A DNA stretch of 64,000 nucleotides from Bradyrhizobium commune (GTDB lineage: Bacteria > Pseudomonadota > Alphaproteobacteria > Rhizobiales > Xanthobacteraceae), in assembly GCF_015624505.1 (NCBI RefSeq), contig NZ_CP061379.1, forward strand, positions 4,960,001 through 5,024,000, written 5' to 3'. The position numbers and the translations under genes are program-made. Positions 25,385 through 35,967 of the stretch are shown here, piece by piece. Numbering within the stretch: position 1 is the stretch's first letter; the number at the start of each line of letters is the position of its first letter. The notes below the pieces were generated by a model. The model made no database searches. It saw only the letters and a program-made list of their open reading frames with translations, and was not told the origin of the DNA.

Positions 25385-26272
25385 TCAGGCCGCGGCGATC
25401 TCGTGCCCCGCCATCAGTTCCAGCGCCCGCACCATCGCCGAGTGATCCCAGGCCTTGCCGCCATGCGCCGCGCAGGACGAGAATAATTGCTGCGCGACCG
25501 CCGTACTCGGCAACGACAGGCCGAGTACGCGGGCGCCTTCGAGCGCGAGGTTGAGATCCTTCTGGTGCAGCTCGATGCGGAAACCCGGATCGAAATTGCG
25601 CTTCACCATGCGTTCGCCATGGACCTCGAGAATTCGCGACGACGCAAAGCCGCCCATCAGCGCCTTGCGCACCAGCGCAGGGTCGGCGCCGGCCTTGGAT
25701 GCGAACAGCAGCGCTTCGCTCACCGCCTCGATCGTCAGCGCGACGATGATCTGGTTGGCGACCTTTGTCGTCTGGCCATCGCCATTGGCGCCGACATGGG
25801 TGACATTCTTGCCCATCTTGTCGAAGATCGGCTTCATCGTGCCGAAGGCCCGCTCCGGTCCGCCGACCATGATGGTGAGGCTCGCCGCCTTGGCGCCGAC
25901 CTCTCCGCCCGACACCGGCGCGTCGAGATAATCCGCGCCGAGCGCCACGATCTTCTTGGCGAACTCTTTCGTCGCCAGCGGCGAGATCGAGCTCATATCG
26001 ACGACGATCTTGCCTTTGGAGATGCCGCTCGCAACGCCGTCCTTGCCGAACAGCACGGCTTCCACATGTGGCGTATCCGGCACCATGATGATGACGGCAT
26101 CCGCCTCCTCCGCCACCTCCTTGGCCGACTTGCAGGCAACGCCGCCGGCCGCGATCAGCTCCGGCGCAACAGGCGCGACGTCATGCAGGACAACGCGATG
26201 GCCCGCGGCCAGGAGATGGCCGGCCATCGGCCGTCCCATGGTGCCAAGTCCGATGAAGCCGATGTCGATCAT
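25385..26272 (-). CDS. glxR: Tartronate semialdehyde reductase (2-hydroxy-3-oxopropionate reductase)
   Basis: A 295-residue beta-hydroxyacid dehydrogenase. It has the N-terminal GFIGLGTMGRPMAGHLLAAGH dinucleotide motif, the DAPVSGGEVGAKAASLTIMVGG substrate motif near residue 117, and the catalytic lysine region GQTTKVANQIIV near 165. It reduces tartronate semialdehyde to glycerate with NAD(P)H, the third step of glyoxylate assimilation. It starts 12 bases after hyi ends, and gcl lies upstream of that, so all three form one operon. Confidence 0.92.
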   Translation of the reverse strand: MIDIGFIGLGTMGRPMAGHLLAAGHRVVLHDVAPVAPELIAAGGVACKSAKEVAEEADAVIIMVPDTPHVEAVLFGKDGVASGISKGKIVVDMSSISPLATKEFAKKIVALGADYLDAPVSGGEVGAKAASLTIMVGGPERAFGTMKPIFDKMGKNVTHVGANGDGQTTKVANQIIVALTIEAVSEALLFASKAGADPALVRKALMGGFASSRILEVHGERMVKRNFDPGFRIELHQKDLNLALEGARVLGLSLPSTAVAQQLFSSCAAHGGKAWDHSAMVRALELMAGHEIAAA

Positions 26273-26284
26273 GTCTGCGTTTCC

Positions 26285-27070
26285 TCAGGTCTCAAACGTT
26301 TGTGCCGCGTGCCAGGACAGGCCTTCCAGCGTCGTGGTGCGCGGCTTGTATTCGCAGCCGATCCAGCCGCGATAGCCGATCGCGTCGAGATGGCGGAACA
26401 GGAAAGGATAGTTGATCTCGCCGGTGCCGGGCTCGTGCCGGCCGGGATTGTCGGCGAGCTGAATGTGGGCGATCTGGGGCAGATATTCCTGCATGGTGCG
26501 GGCGAGATCGCCCTCCATGATCTGCATGTGGTAGATGTCGTACTGGATGAAGACGTTGTTCGATCGTACCTCGGAGATCAGCTGCACCGCCTGCTCGGTG
26601 CCGTTGAGGAAGAAACCGGGGATGTCGAGCGTGTTGATCGGCTCGACCAGCAGCTTGATGTTCTCGCGCGCCAGCGTCGAGGCGGCGAAACGCAGATTGC
26701 CGACCAGCGTCTCCTGAAGCTCGCGCGGATCAGCGTCCACTGGTGCGATGCCGACGAGGCAGTTGAGCTGATCGCAATCGAGCGCTTTGGCGTAGTCGAT
26801 GGCGCGGAACACGCTGTCGCGAAATTCGGCGACGCGATCGGGCATGATCGCGATGCCGCGCTCGCCGGCGGCCCAGTTGCCGGCCGGCAGGTTGTGCAGC
26901 ACCTGGGTCAGACCGTGAGCCTCCAACTGCTCGCGCAATAGCGCCTTGTCGAACTCATAGGGGAAGAGATATTCGACTCCGCTGAATCCGGCCGCTTTCG
27001 CCGCAGCAAAACGGTCGGGAAATGGCATCTCGTTGAAGAGCATGGTGAGGTTGGCGGCGAATTTCGGCAT
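26285..27070 (-). CDS. hyi: Hydroxypyruvate isomerase
   Basis: A 261-residue TIM-barrel enzyme of the xylose-isomerase-like family. MPKFAANLTMLFNEMPFPDRFAAAKAAGF at the start, LLVEPINTLDIPGFFL near residue 140, and the C-terminal GCEYKP block match Hyi. It interconverts hydroxypyruvate and tartronate semialdehyde. It lies between gcl and glxR with 12-base gaps on both sides, the classic glyoxylate operon order. Confidence 0.93.
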   Translation of the reverse strand: MPKFAANLTMLFNEMPFPDRFAAAKAAGFSGVEYLFPYEFDKALLREQLEAHGLTQVLHNLPAGNWAAGERGIAIMPDRVAEFRDSVFRAIDYAKALDCDQLNCLVGIAPVDADPRELQETLVGNLRFAASTLARENIKLLVEPINTLDIPGFFLNGTEQAVQLISEVRSNNVFIQYDIYHMQIMEGDLARTMQEYLPQIAHIQLADNPGRHEPGTGEINYPFLFRHLDAIGYRGWIGCEYKPRTTTLEGLSWHAAQTFET

Positions 27071-27082
27071 GATGCTGTCCCC

Positions 27083-28873
<1,791 letters not shown>

Positions 28874-28949
28874 ATCGGACCTCGCTTGGTTACGTCAGCG
28901 AGCGAGATCATCGGGCGCGCAAGATGCGATCTCAACGAGATCGATTTTA

Positions 28950-28977
28950 TTTTCCACGATGCGGCAGCCGTGGAAAA
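28950..28977. promoter_or_regulatory. Candidate IclR-type operator before gcl
   Basis: TTTTCCAC (28950-28957) and GTGGAAAA (28970-28977) are perfect 8-base inverted repeats separated by 12 bases, in the 150-base gap between ade and gcl. TTTCCA/TGGAAA half-sites are common for IclR-family regulators, some of which control glyoxylate genes. The IclR gene at 31823-32671 is a candidate binder; this is inference. Confidence 0.5.
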
Positions 28978-29023
28978 ATCGCGGGTGTCTCAATCGGTTA
29001 GATCGAGAAGCGCATGAAAGAGA

Positions 29024-30826
29024 TCACTCGAACAGCGGTGCGAGCTCCATCTGAGGCACCAGCACCAGACCCTTGTCGGTGATGCGAATTTCCGGAATGA
29101 CCGACAGCGGAATGAGATTGAAGCCCATGTAGGGGATGGTGCAGCCGGCCTCGGCCCATTCCTTCTTCAGCACCTTGACCTCTTCCGCCACTTCGGTGAC
29201 GCGCTTGTCGGACAGGAGCCCCGCGATCGGCAGCGGGACCAGCGCCCTCACCTTGGCATCGGCGACGACGCAGACGGCGCCCTGATGCTCCTTGATGGCT
29301 GATATTGCGACCTGCATGTCGGGCTCGTTGGTGCCGGCGACGATGAGGTTGTGGCTGTCATGGCCGACGCTGGAGGCGACCGCGCCGCGCTTGAGGCCAA
29401 AATCCTTGAGCAGGCCATAGGCCACGTTGCCGGCCGACTTGCCGTGGCGTTCGACCACCGTCACAAAACACAGGCCGTAGCGCGCGAACAGCGATGGCCA
29501 GTCCTTGGCCGGCTCGATCGCGACCTTCTCGTGGATCAGCGTGATGCCCGGCAGCGCCGTCCTGATGGTGTTGACGGTGCAGGCCCTCGCCGGCAATTCC
29601 GGCGTCAGCTTCAGCTTTTCCGGCAGCTTCACGGTGACACAGGCTGCCTTCGGATATTGATAGCGCTGCGACAGCGCCTGATCGAGCCGCGGCGTGATCT
29701 TGCGGTTCTCCACCACCAGCTCGCCGCCATACCAGGTGCATTGTGGCTTCAGATTGTCATCCATCAGCACCAGATCGGCGCGGCGGCCACCGCCGAGCCC
29801 GCCGATATCGCCGTCCATGCCGAAGCGCGTCGCACCATGCAGCGAGCCCATCGACCAGGCCTGCTCCGGCGACATCCCCGCCTTCACGGCTTCGCGCACC
29901 ACCCAGTCGAGGCCGAACAGCAGCAAATCATCAGCATCGCGGTCGTCGGTGCAGACCGCGGTGCGTTTGTGCGAAGCGCCGAGCTCGGTGATCGTCCGGA
30001 TCGCCTGCGGCAGCGAATGCCAGGGCGTGGTCGGCGGACCGCCACGCAGGAAAATCCAGACGCCGGCATCAAGCAGATCGTCGGCAATGTCACGGTCGAT
30101 CGCCTCATGGGTATCGGTCACGCCGCTCGCCGCATAGGCCGCGACGAATTCGCGGCCGTAGATATGGCCGGACACTGGTCGCCCACGTGTCAGGGCGGCA
30201 GCGATGATCGCGTGGCTGCGCTCGTCCCCCATCGTCACCGGTACAAAATCCATCTTCTCCCCGAGCGCGACGGCTTCGGGCCAGCGATCGAACAGGCCGG
30301 CGATCTTGTCAGGCGTGAGATCGCCGCCCGCGGTCTCCAGCGCGGCCGAGGTTGCCGGCACGGTCGACGGCACGGTCAAGAAGATCGACAGCGGCGCCTC
30401 GCGCGCGTCCTCCAGCATCGCCTCGACGCCGGCGACGTCCATGACATTGCCGATCTCGTGGCTGTCGCAGAAGATCGTGGTGGTGCCGTTCAGCAGCGCG
30501 GCCTCGGCGTAGGCGCAGGCCGTCACCATCGAGGATTCGATGTGGATGTGCGGATCGACCAGACCCGGCGCGATGATGCCGCCGGCGGCGTCGTAGAGCG
30601 GCACGCTGCTCCAGACCTTTTTCGCCGTCCCGGCCGGCTTGACGGCGGCGACGCGGCCGGTGGTGATCCAGACCTCACGTCCCGGATGGATCCGCTCGGA
30701 ATAGGTCGAGAGCACCCGCGCATCGGTGATCACGAGATCGGGCGCGACGCGGGCCGAGGCGACATCGGCGAGGCGCCGCGTCATTGCATGCAGCGGCGCA
30801 ACGGCAAAGCGGGTGAGTTTGGTCAT
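29024..30826 (-). CDS. ade: Adenine deaminase
   Basis: A 600-residue amidohydrolase that converts adenine to hypoxanthine and ammonia. Metal-binding motifs are visible: [15 protein letters not shown] (near residue 88), CDSHEIGNV (near 118), [11 protein letters not shown], and [18 protein letters not shown] in the C-terminal part. The length agrees with the family (about 590). It lies upstream of gcl on the same strand with a 150-base gap, so it is probably a separate transcript. The link to glyoxylate metabolism would be purine breakdown, which feeds glyoxylate through allantoin and ureidoglycolate, but no allantoin genes are in the window. Confidence 0.93.
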   Translation of the reverse strand: MTKLTRFAVAPLHAMTRRLADVASARVAPDLVITDARVLSTYSERIHPGREVWITTGRVAAVKPAGTAKKVWSSVPLYDAAGGIIAPGLVDPHIHIESSMVTACAYAEAALLNGTTTIFCDSHEIGNVMDVAGVEAMLEDAREAPLSIFLTVPSTVPATSAALETAGGDLTPDKIAGLFDRWPEAVALGEKMDFVPVTMGDERSHAIIAAALTRGRPVSGHIYGREFVAAYAASGVTDTHEAIDRDIADDLLDAGVWIFLRGGPPTTPWHSLPQAIRTITELGASHKRTAVCTDDRDADDLLLFGLDWVVREAVKAGMSPEQAWSMGSLHGATRFGMDGDIGGLGGGRRADLVLMDDNLKPQCTWYGGELVVENRKITPRLDQALSQRYQYPKAACVTVKLPEKLKLTPELPARACTVNTIRTALPGITLIHEKVAIEPAKDWPSLFARYGLCFVTVVERHGKSAGNVAYGLLKDFGLKRGAVASSVGHDSHNLIVAGTNEPDMQVAISAIKEHQGAVCVVADAKVRALVPLPIAGLLSDKRVTEVAEEVKVLKKEWAEAGCTIPYMGFNLIPLSVIPEIRITDKGLVLVPQMELAPLFE

Positions 30827-30912
30827 CAGGATCTCGCGTGGCGTTACGATTGGGGGCGATGGTTACGCCCTGCGCCAAACTGGGCAAGCTCAAATATAAC
30901 GGCACGCCCTGC

Positions 30913-31713
30913 TTACGCCTTAGGCGGCGGACCGCCCGCCGTCCCTGACCTGGCAGGTCTGCGCGAGTTCCGCGTCCTCGGCGGGGATGCGGCAGTGGGT
31001 TTGACCCGAATCCGCATCGATCGGCCCTTTGGCTCATCGATCTCGAATGAATTTGTCTTTCGCACGAGGTCACTCAGCTTGCGGAAGCCAAAAGTCCTCG
31101 GATCGAAATCGGACGCCAAATTGGCAAGCTGCCGTCCGACTTCGCCAAGCGCGACCCAGCCGTCTTCGCTCTCCATCTGGGTGATGACCTTCTTGATGAT
31201 GGGGGTCGCTGCATCGGGCGGCTGAAGCGATGTCGATCTCAGGGCGGCGTCCTGGTTGTTCGCCGGGGTGGCCAGCAGGTTCTCCGTATAGACGAATCTG
31301 CGGCAGGCCTGCCTGAAGCTTTCCGGTGTCTTCTGTTCGCCGAACCCAAAGACATCGACGCCCTGCTCCCGGATGCGGGCGGCAAGACGGGTGAAGTCGC
31401 TGTCGGACGACACCAGGCAAAAGCCATCGAACCGACCGCTGTGAAGCAGGTCCATTGCATCGATGACCAGCGTTATGTCGGAGGCATTCTTTCCCGTCGT
31501 ATAGGCGAACTGCTGCTGGGGGATGATGGCGTGCTTCGAGAGAATGTCGGCCCAGCCTCGGGACCTGGCATTGGAGAAGTCGCCGTAGATGCGGCGAACG
31601 CTCGCCTCCCCGATCTTGGCAATTTCCTCGAACAGGCCATCGGCGATTTTTGCGGAGGCATTGTCGGCGTCGATCAGGACAGCGAGACGGGGCGAACGGA
31701 GCTCGGAAGGCAT
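30913..31713 (-). CDS. NYN-domain (LabA/PIN-like) protein with LOTUS/OST-HTH domain
   Basis: A 266-residue protein. The NYN (PIN-like RNase) domain spans about residues 8-150: LAVLIDADNASAKIADGLFEE, then TTGKNASDITLVIDAMDLLHS and FCLVSSDSDFTRLAARIREQG contribute the acidic active-site residues. A LOTUS/OST-HTH-like domain follows at about 170-240 (VITQMESEDGWVALGEVGRQL, FGFRKLSDLVRKT). The C-terminal 25 residues are basic and proline-rich. Such proteins are thought to cleave or bind RNA. GGGGGAA precedes the ATG at 31713. It stands alone between ade and the IclR gene. Confidence 0.88.
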   Translation of the reverse strand: MPSELRSPRLAVLIDADNASAKIADGLFEEIAKIGEASVRRIYGDFSNARSRGWADILSKHAIIPQQQFAYTTGKNASDITLVIDAMDLLHSGRFDGFCLVSSDSDFTRLAARIREQGVDVFGFGEQKTPESFRQACRRFVYTENLLATPANNQDAALRSTSLQPPDAATPIIKKVITQMESEDGWVALGEVGRQLANLASDFDPRTFGFRKLSDLVRKTNSFEIDEPKGRSMRIRVKPTAASPPRTRNSRRPARSGTAGGPPPKA

Positions 31714-31822
31714 GACATTCCCCCAAAAAGGACGCGACAACGGTAGATGGATATACCGATGTTGGGGCTCGTGCCGCCAGAGCTGATTTCATTCAGGGGT
31801 CACGACGGATAGCACACCCGGC

Positions 31823-32671
31823 TCAGGCCGACTTTAGCACCGGCGTCACGCCCCCGAGCGCAGCGGTCAGCTCCGCCGCGACCTCGCGCACCACGCGGCC
31901 GATCTCCGGCAGCCGGGCGTCGGTGACGCGGCTGGTCAGGCCCGAGACGGAGATCGCGGCCAGCGGCTCAGCGAGCGCGTTGTAGACCACGGCGGCGACG
32001 CAGCGCAGTCCCATCTCAGCTTCCTCATCGTCGATCGCATAGCCTTGCTTGCGGATCGTCGCGAGTTCCCGGAACAGATCGCCCGGCCGCACGATCGATC
32101 TCTCCGTCAGTCGCGGCATGCCGTGATGGCGGATGATCGCGCCGACGTCCTCGTCGGAATAGGTCGCGAGCACGGCCTTGCCGACCCCCGATGTCACCAT
32201 CGCGACACGACCGCCGACCTTGGTCAGCGAGCGCATGATCTCGCGGCTCTCCATGCGGGTCAGCACGATGATGAATTCATCGTCGACCACGGCGAGATTG
32301 GCGGTCTCGCGGGTGAGGTCGCGCAGCTTGCGCAAATATGGAATGGCCTGTGCTGTGAAATTGCGACGTCGCGCGAAGCTCGCGCCCACCGTAAAGCTGC
32401 GGACGCCGACGTGCCATTTGGATTCGGCACGGTCGAACTGTACGAAACGGCGGCTTTCCAGCGTCGCCAGCAGGCGGTGCACGGTCGAGGCCGATAGCCC
32501 CGTCCGCACCGCGAGATCGCTAAGGCGGTAGCCTTCGTCGTCCTCGGCCAGTGTCTCGAGGATCGACAACGCGCGGTCGACGGACTGCACGCCGCCGTCA
32601 CGCGCATCGGGCTCGGCCTCCGATGGAGACCGAGTTTCGAGCGATTTGCGCCGGATCACGTTCTTGCCCAT
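31823..32671 (-). CDS. IclR-family transcriptional regulator
   Basis: A 282-residue regulator with an N-terminal winged helix-turn-helix (about residues 28-95; SVDRALSILETLAE, LSDLAVRTGLSASTVHRLL) and a C-terminal effector-binding GAF-like domain ending near GRVVREVAAELTAALGG. IclR proteins of this type sense small acids such as glyoxylate, pyruvate or aromatic acids. It may control the gcl operon 3 kb away, or the acyl-CoA synthetase gene just upstream. An alternative start upstream would run through a terminator-like hairpin, so the ATG at 32671 is preferred. Confidence 0.88.
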   Translation of the reverse strand: MGKNVIRRKSLETRSPSEAEPDARDGGVQSVDRALSILETLAEDDEGYRLSDLAVRTGLSASTVHRLLATLESRRFVQFDRAESKWHVGVRSFTVGASFARRRNFTAQAIPYLRKLRDLTRETANLAVVDDEFIIVLTRMESREIMRSLTKVGGRVAMVTSGVGKAVLATYSDEDVGAIIRHHGMPRLTERSIVRPGDLFRELATIRKQGYAIDDEEAEMGLRCVAAVVYNALAEPLAAISVSGLTSRVTDARLPEIGRVVREVAAELTAALGGVTPVLKSA

Positions 32672-32688
32672 CGCGACCTGACCGTTCC

Positions 32689-32716
32689 CACCTCTCCCCA
32701 CAAGCGGGGAGAGGTG
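32689..32716. terminator. Hairpin after the acyl-CoA synthetase gene
   Basis: CACCTCTCCCC and GGGGAGAGGTG form a perfect 11-base stem around a six-base loop, 17 bases beyond the stop of the ADP-forming synthetase and 18 bases before the iclR start. No T run follows, so it may instead be a copy of the CTCCCC-type dispersed repeat also seen at 11608. Confidence 0.5.
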
Positions 32717-32732
32717 CATGGACTTCGTCAGC

Positions 32733-34862
32733 TCAGAGCAGCCCTGCCCCGCGCGCCCATTTGTACTTGGCGCCCAGGACCTCGACCGGAAGCTCGGTCG
32801 AATAGGCGTAGGCCGGGATGCCGTTCTGGTAGAGATATTCGGCGGCTTCCTCGACCTCGACGTCGCCGGCGAGCGAGGCCACGATCGGCTTCACGAAGCC
32901 CTTGGCCTCCATCTCCTTCTTCACCTCGACCATGTTGCGGGCGAACACCATCGGCGGCGTGACGATGGTGTGCCAGTAGCCGAGGATCAGCGAGTGGATG
33001 CGCTCGTCCGACAGGCCGAGCTTCACCGTGTTGACATAGGTGATCGGAGGCTCGCCGCCGGTGATGTCCACAGGATTTCCGGCCGCACCAAACGGCGGAA
33101 TGAACTTGCGGAAGGCCGCGTCCAGATCCGGGGGCATCGACATCAGCGACAGGCCGTTGTCGACACAGGAGTCCGACAGCAGCACACCCGAGCCGCCGGC
33201 GCCGGTGATGATCAGCACGTTCTCGCCCTTCGGCGTCGGCAGCACCGGCACGCCGCGGGCGAATTCGAGCAGCTGGCGCAGCGAGCGGGCGCGGATCACG
33301 CCGGACTGCGCCAGGACGTCCTCATAGATCTTGTCATTGCCGGCGAGCGCGCCGGTGTGCGACGAGGCCGCCTTCGCGCCGGCCGAGGTGCGGCCGGCCT
33401 TGAGCACGACGACCGGCTTCTTCTTGGAGACGCGCTTGGCGGCTTCCGCGAAGGCGCGGCCATCCTTGAGGTCTTCGCAGTGCTGCGCGATCAGGTTGGT
33501 GTTCGGATCCTGCTCGAAGAAGGCAAGCAGATCGTCCTCGTCGATGTCAGATTTGTTGCCGAGGCCGACGATCGCCGACACGCCCATCTTGGCCGAGCGC
33601 GAGAAGCCGATGATGGCCATGCCGATGCCGCCCGACTGCGACGACAGCGCCGCATGACCCTTGACGTCATAGGCGGTGCAGAAGGTCGCGCAGAGGTTAG
33701 CGGGGGTATAGTAGAAGCCATAGATGTTCGGCCCCATCAGGCGGATGTCGTATTTCTTGCCGACCTCGACGATCTCGGCCTGGAGCTCCGGCGCGCCGGC
33801 TTCAGCGAAGCCCGACGGGATCAGCACCGCGCCAGGGATTTTCTTCTCGCCGCATTCGGTCAGCGCCGCAGCCACGAACTTCGCGGGGATGGCGAACACC
33901 GCGGTGTCGATCACGCCCGGCACGTCCTTGACGCTCTTATAGGCCTTGTAGCCCAGAATCTCGGAGGCCTTGGGGTGGATCGGATAGATCTCGCCCTTGT
34001 AGCCGCCGTTGATGAGGTTCTTCATCACGGAGTTGCCGATCTTGCCGTCTTCGGCGGAGGCGCCGACCACGGCGACTGCTTTCGGCTGCATGATGCGGCT
34101 CATGGCCGCTACGATCTCTTCGGTCGGGCGCGGCTTCGGCTTGGGCTTGTAGGCGAAGTCGACGACGATACGGACGTCGGCGGCAATTGCGTCCTTCGCC
34201 GTCGCGAAGACGGGATTGAGGTCGAGCTCGATGATCTCAGGGAAATCGGTGACGAGCTGCGAGACCTTGACGATAACGTCGGCCAGCGCCGCGCGGTTCA
34301 CCGGCTCGCCGCCGCGAACGCCCTTCAAAATCTCATGCGCCTGGATGCCGTCAAGCATCGAGAGCGCATCTTCCTTGGTCGCGGGTGCGAGGCGGAAGGT
34401 GATGTCCTTCAGCACTTCGACCAGCACGCCGCCGAGGCCGAAGGCGACCAGCTTGCCGAACGAGCCGTCGGTGATCGAGCCGACGATCACCTCGGTGCCG
34501 CCGGCCAGCATCTGCTGCACCTGGATGCCCTCGATCTTGGCATCGGCCTTGTACTTCTTGGCGTTGCCGAGAATCGTCTCGTAGGCCTTTTCGGCATCCT
34601 GCGCCGTCTTGACGCCGACGATGACGCCACCGGCTTCGGTCTTGTGGAGAATGTCCGGCGAGACGATCTTCATCACCACCGGGAAGCCCATGGAGGAGGC
34701 CATCTTGCCGGCCTCGCCTGCCGACTTCGCGACGCCCTCCTTCGGCACCGGAATGCCGTAGGCGTCGCAGACCAGCTTGCCTTCCGGCGCCGTCAGGCTG
34801 GTGCGGTTGTCCGCCTTGACCTGGTCAAGGACTTTTCGGACGGCGTCTTTGGAATTGGACAT
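32733..34862 (-). CDS. ADP-forming acyl-CoA synthetase (acetate-CoA ligase family)
   Basis: A 709-residue fusion. The N-terminal ATP-grasp (beta-type) domain covers about residues 15-235 (GFPVVMKIVSPDILHKTEAGG, ELDLNPVF). A CoA-binding domain follows from about 255 (PKAVAVVGASAEDGKIGNSV), then two succinyl-CoA-synthetase-like domains. The phosphorylated histidine is H502 in SSHTGALAGND. Such enzymes make an acyl-CoA from acid, CoA and ATP, giving ADP. It is divergent from gntR, across a region with two operators, and next to oxc/frc, so oxalate, formate or acetate activation is plausible. GGGAGAA precedes the ATG. The acid substrate is unproven. Confidence 0.88.
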   Translation of the reverse strand: MSNSKDAVRKVLDQVKADNRTSLTAPEGKLVCDAYGIPVPKEGVAKSAGEAGKMASSMGFPVVMKIVSPDILHKTEAGGVIVGVKTAQDAEKAYETILGNAKKYKADAKIEGIQVQQMLAGGTEVIVGSITDGSFGKLVAFGLGGVLVEVLKDITFRLAPATKEDALSMLDGIQAHEILKGVRGGEPVNRAALADVIVKVSQLVTDFPEIIELDLNPVFATAKDAIAADVRIVVDFAYKPKPKPRPTEEIVAAMSRIMQPKAVAVVGASAEDGKIGNSVMKNLINGGYKGEIYPIHPKASEILGYKAYKSVKDVPGVIDTAVFAIPAKFVAAALTECGEKKIPGAVLIPSGFAEAGAPELQAEIVEVGKKYDIRLMGPNIYGFYYTPANLCATFCTAYDVKGHAALSSQSGGIGMAIIGFSRSAKMGVSAIVGLGNKSDIDEDDLLAFFEQDPNTNLIAQHCEDLKDGRAFAEAAKRVSKKKPVVVLKAGRTSAGAKAASSHTGALAGNDKIYEDVLAQSGVIRARSLRQLLEFARGVPVLPTPKGENVLIITGAGGSGVLLSDSCVDNGLSLMSMPPDLDAAFRKFIPPFGAAGNPVDITGGEPPITYVNTVKLGLSDERIHSLILGYWHTIVTPPMVFARNMVEVKKEMEAKGFVKPIVASLAGDVEVEEAAEYLYQNGIPAYAYSTELPVEVLGAKYKWARGAGLL

Positions 34863-35018
34863 ATGGCTTCTCCCTTGACCTCAGTTCTTGCTTTGCAAAG
34901 CGCGCGTGATGCGGCTGCCCGTGACACTTGCCATCGCCGCGCTTTGTTCCGCGCCGCGGAATGGACCGGCAAAAATGCCTGGACTATCCCGCCAGCTTGG
35001 ATCAAAAATGGCTAGCGA

Positions 35019-35035
35019 TGGCATTTGGTATGCCA
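35019..35035. promoter_or_regulatory. GntR-type operator 1 (ligase/gntR divergent region)
   Basis: TGGCATTTGGTATGCCA is a perfect TGGCAT-N5-ATGCCA palindrome, 157 bases upstream of the ligase start. It is one of six related 17-base sites in the window and one of two in this 310-base divergent region. Confidence 0.7.
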
Positions 35036-35099
35036 GAAGCCAACTTGTCAAGCCAAAGCACACTCCAGAACGCCGCAAAAAATAGCCAGCTTGACATTC

Positions 35100-35116
35100 T
35101 GGCATGTGGTATGCCA
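35100..35116. promoter_or_regulatory. GntR-type operator 2 (before gntR)
   Basis: TGGCATGTGGTATGCCA is a perfect TGGCAT-N5-ATGCCA palindrome 56 bases upstream of the gntR start, spaced 81 bases from operator 1. Auto-regulation by the GntR protein is the simplest reading. Confidence 0.72.
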
Positions 35117-35172
35117 AAAACTTTCCGGCAAATATTCCTGTAAAAGACGACTCCCACTGGAGGAGAATCGTC

Positions 35173-35904
35173 GTGTCACTGCGGAAACCAACCAAGGCGT
35201 TGCCGAACATGGCCGAGGCAGACATCGCAATCGTTCGTATTGCCCCGGAGTCGAGCTTCAAGAACAAGGCGTATGACGCCTTGAAGGAAGCCATCCTCAA
35301 GATGGACATTTACTCGACGCCCGAGCCGGTGATGCTCGACGAGCGGGCATTGTCCGAACGTCTGGGTGTCAGCCGCACGCCGATCCGCGAAGCGATCGCG
35401 ATGCTCGAGCAGGACGGTTTCGTGAAAACCGTTCCGCGCCGCGGCATCATGGTGGTGCGCCGGACCAAGAGCGAGATCGTCGACATGATCCGCGCCTGGG
35501 CGGCGCTGGAGAGCATGGCGGCGCGCCTCATCACCACCACCGCGCGCAAGAAGGACATCACGGCGCTGCGCGACTATTTCAAGGACTTCAGCAAGGATCG
35601 CCTGCCCGAGGATCATGTCGAGGAATATTCGCGCGCCAACATCGCCTTCCACCAGGCGCTTATCTCGCTGTCGGAATCGCCGGTGCTGGTCGATCTCACC
35701 AACGATCTCCTGCTGCACGTGCGCGGCTATCGCCAGCTGACGATCGGACGCAAGGACCGCACCGCGACCTCGCTGCCCGAGCATCTCGGCATGATCGAAG
35801 CGCTGGAAGCACGCGACACCGAGCTCGCCGAGAAGCGCGCCCGCGACCACACCCTTGGCCTTGCCGCTTACGTCGAAGCGCACGGTCAGGAACTCTTCAC
35901 CTAG
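35173..35904 (+). CDS. GntR-family regulator (FCD subfamily), probable oxalate-regulon controller
   Basis: A 243-residue regulator. The N-terminal winged helix spans about residues 28-90 (LDERALSERLGVSRTPIREAIAMLEQDGFVKTVPRRG), and a C-terminal FCD ligand-binding domain follows (about 100-235) with its metal-site histidines. A GTG start at 35173 is preferred because GGAGGAGA lies about seven bases upstream; the next ATG, at 35209, has a poor ribosome site. It is followed 63 bases later by oxc and preceded by two palindromic operators that also occur before the OxlT-like transporters 20 kb away. Oxalate or oxalyl-CoA as ligand is inference. Confidence 0.9.
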   Translation: MSLRKPTKALPNMAEADIAIVRIAPESSFKNKAYDALKEAILKMDIYSTPEPVMLDERALSERLGVSRTPIREAIAMLEQDGFVKTVPRRGIMVVRRTKSEIVDMIRAWAALESMAARLITTTARKKDITALRDYFKDFSKDRLPEDHVEEYSRANIAFHQALISLSESPVLVDLTNDLLLHVRGYRQLTIGRKDRTATSLPEHLGMIEALEARDTELAEKRARDHTLGLAAYVEAHGQELFT

Positions 35905-35967
35905 CAACCTTCACCAGAAGGGCGAACCATTCGCCCCACCTATCTTGAGACCAGGGAGACAAGGCCC

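Noticed and set aside
32718..35015. Very long plus-strand frame over the acyl-CoA synthetase
   Set aside because: The minus-strand protein has clear ATP-grasp and CoA-binding motifs; the opposite frame is low-complexity, rich in Arg, Asp and His, and has no recognisable domain.
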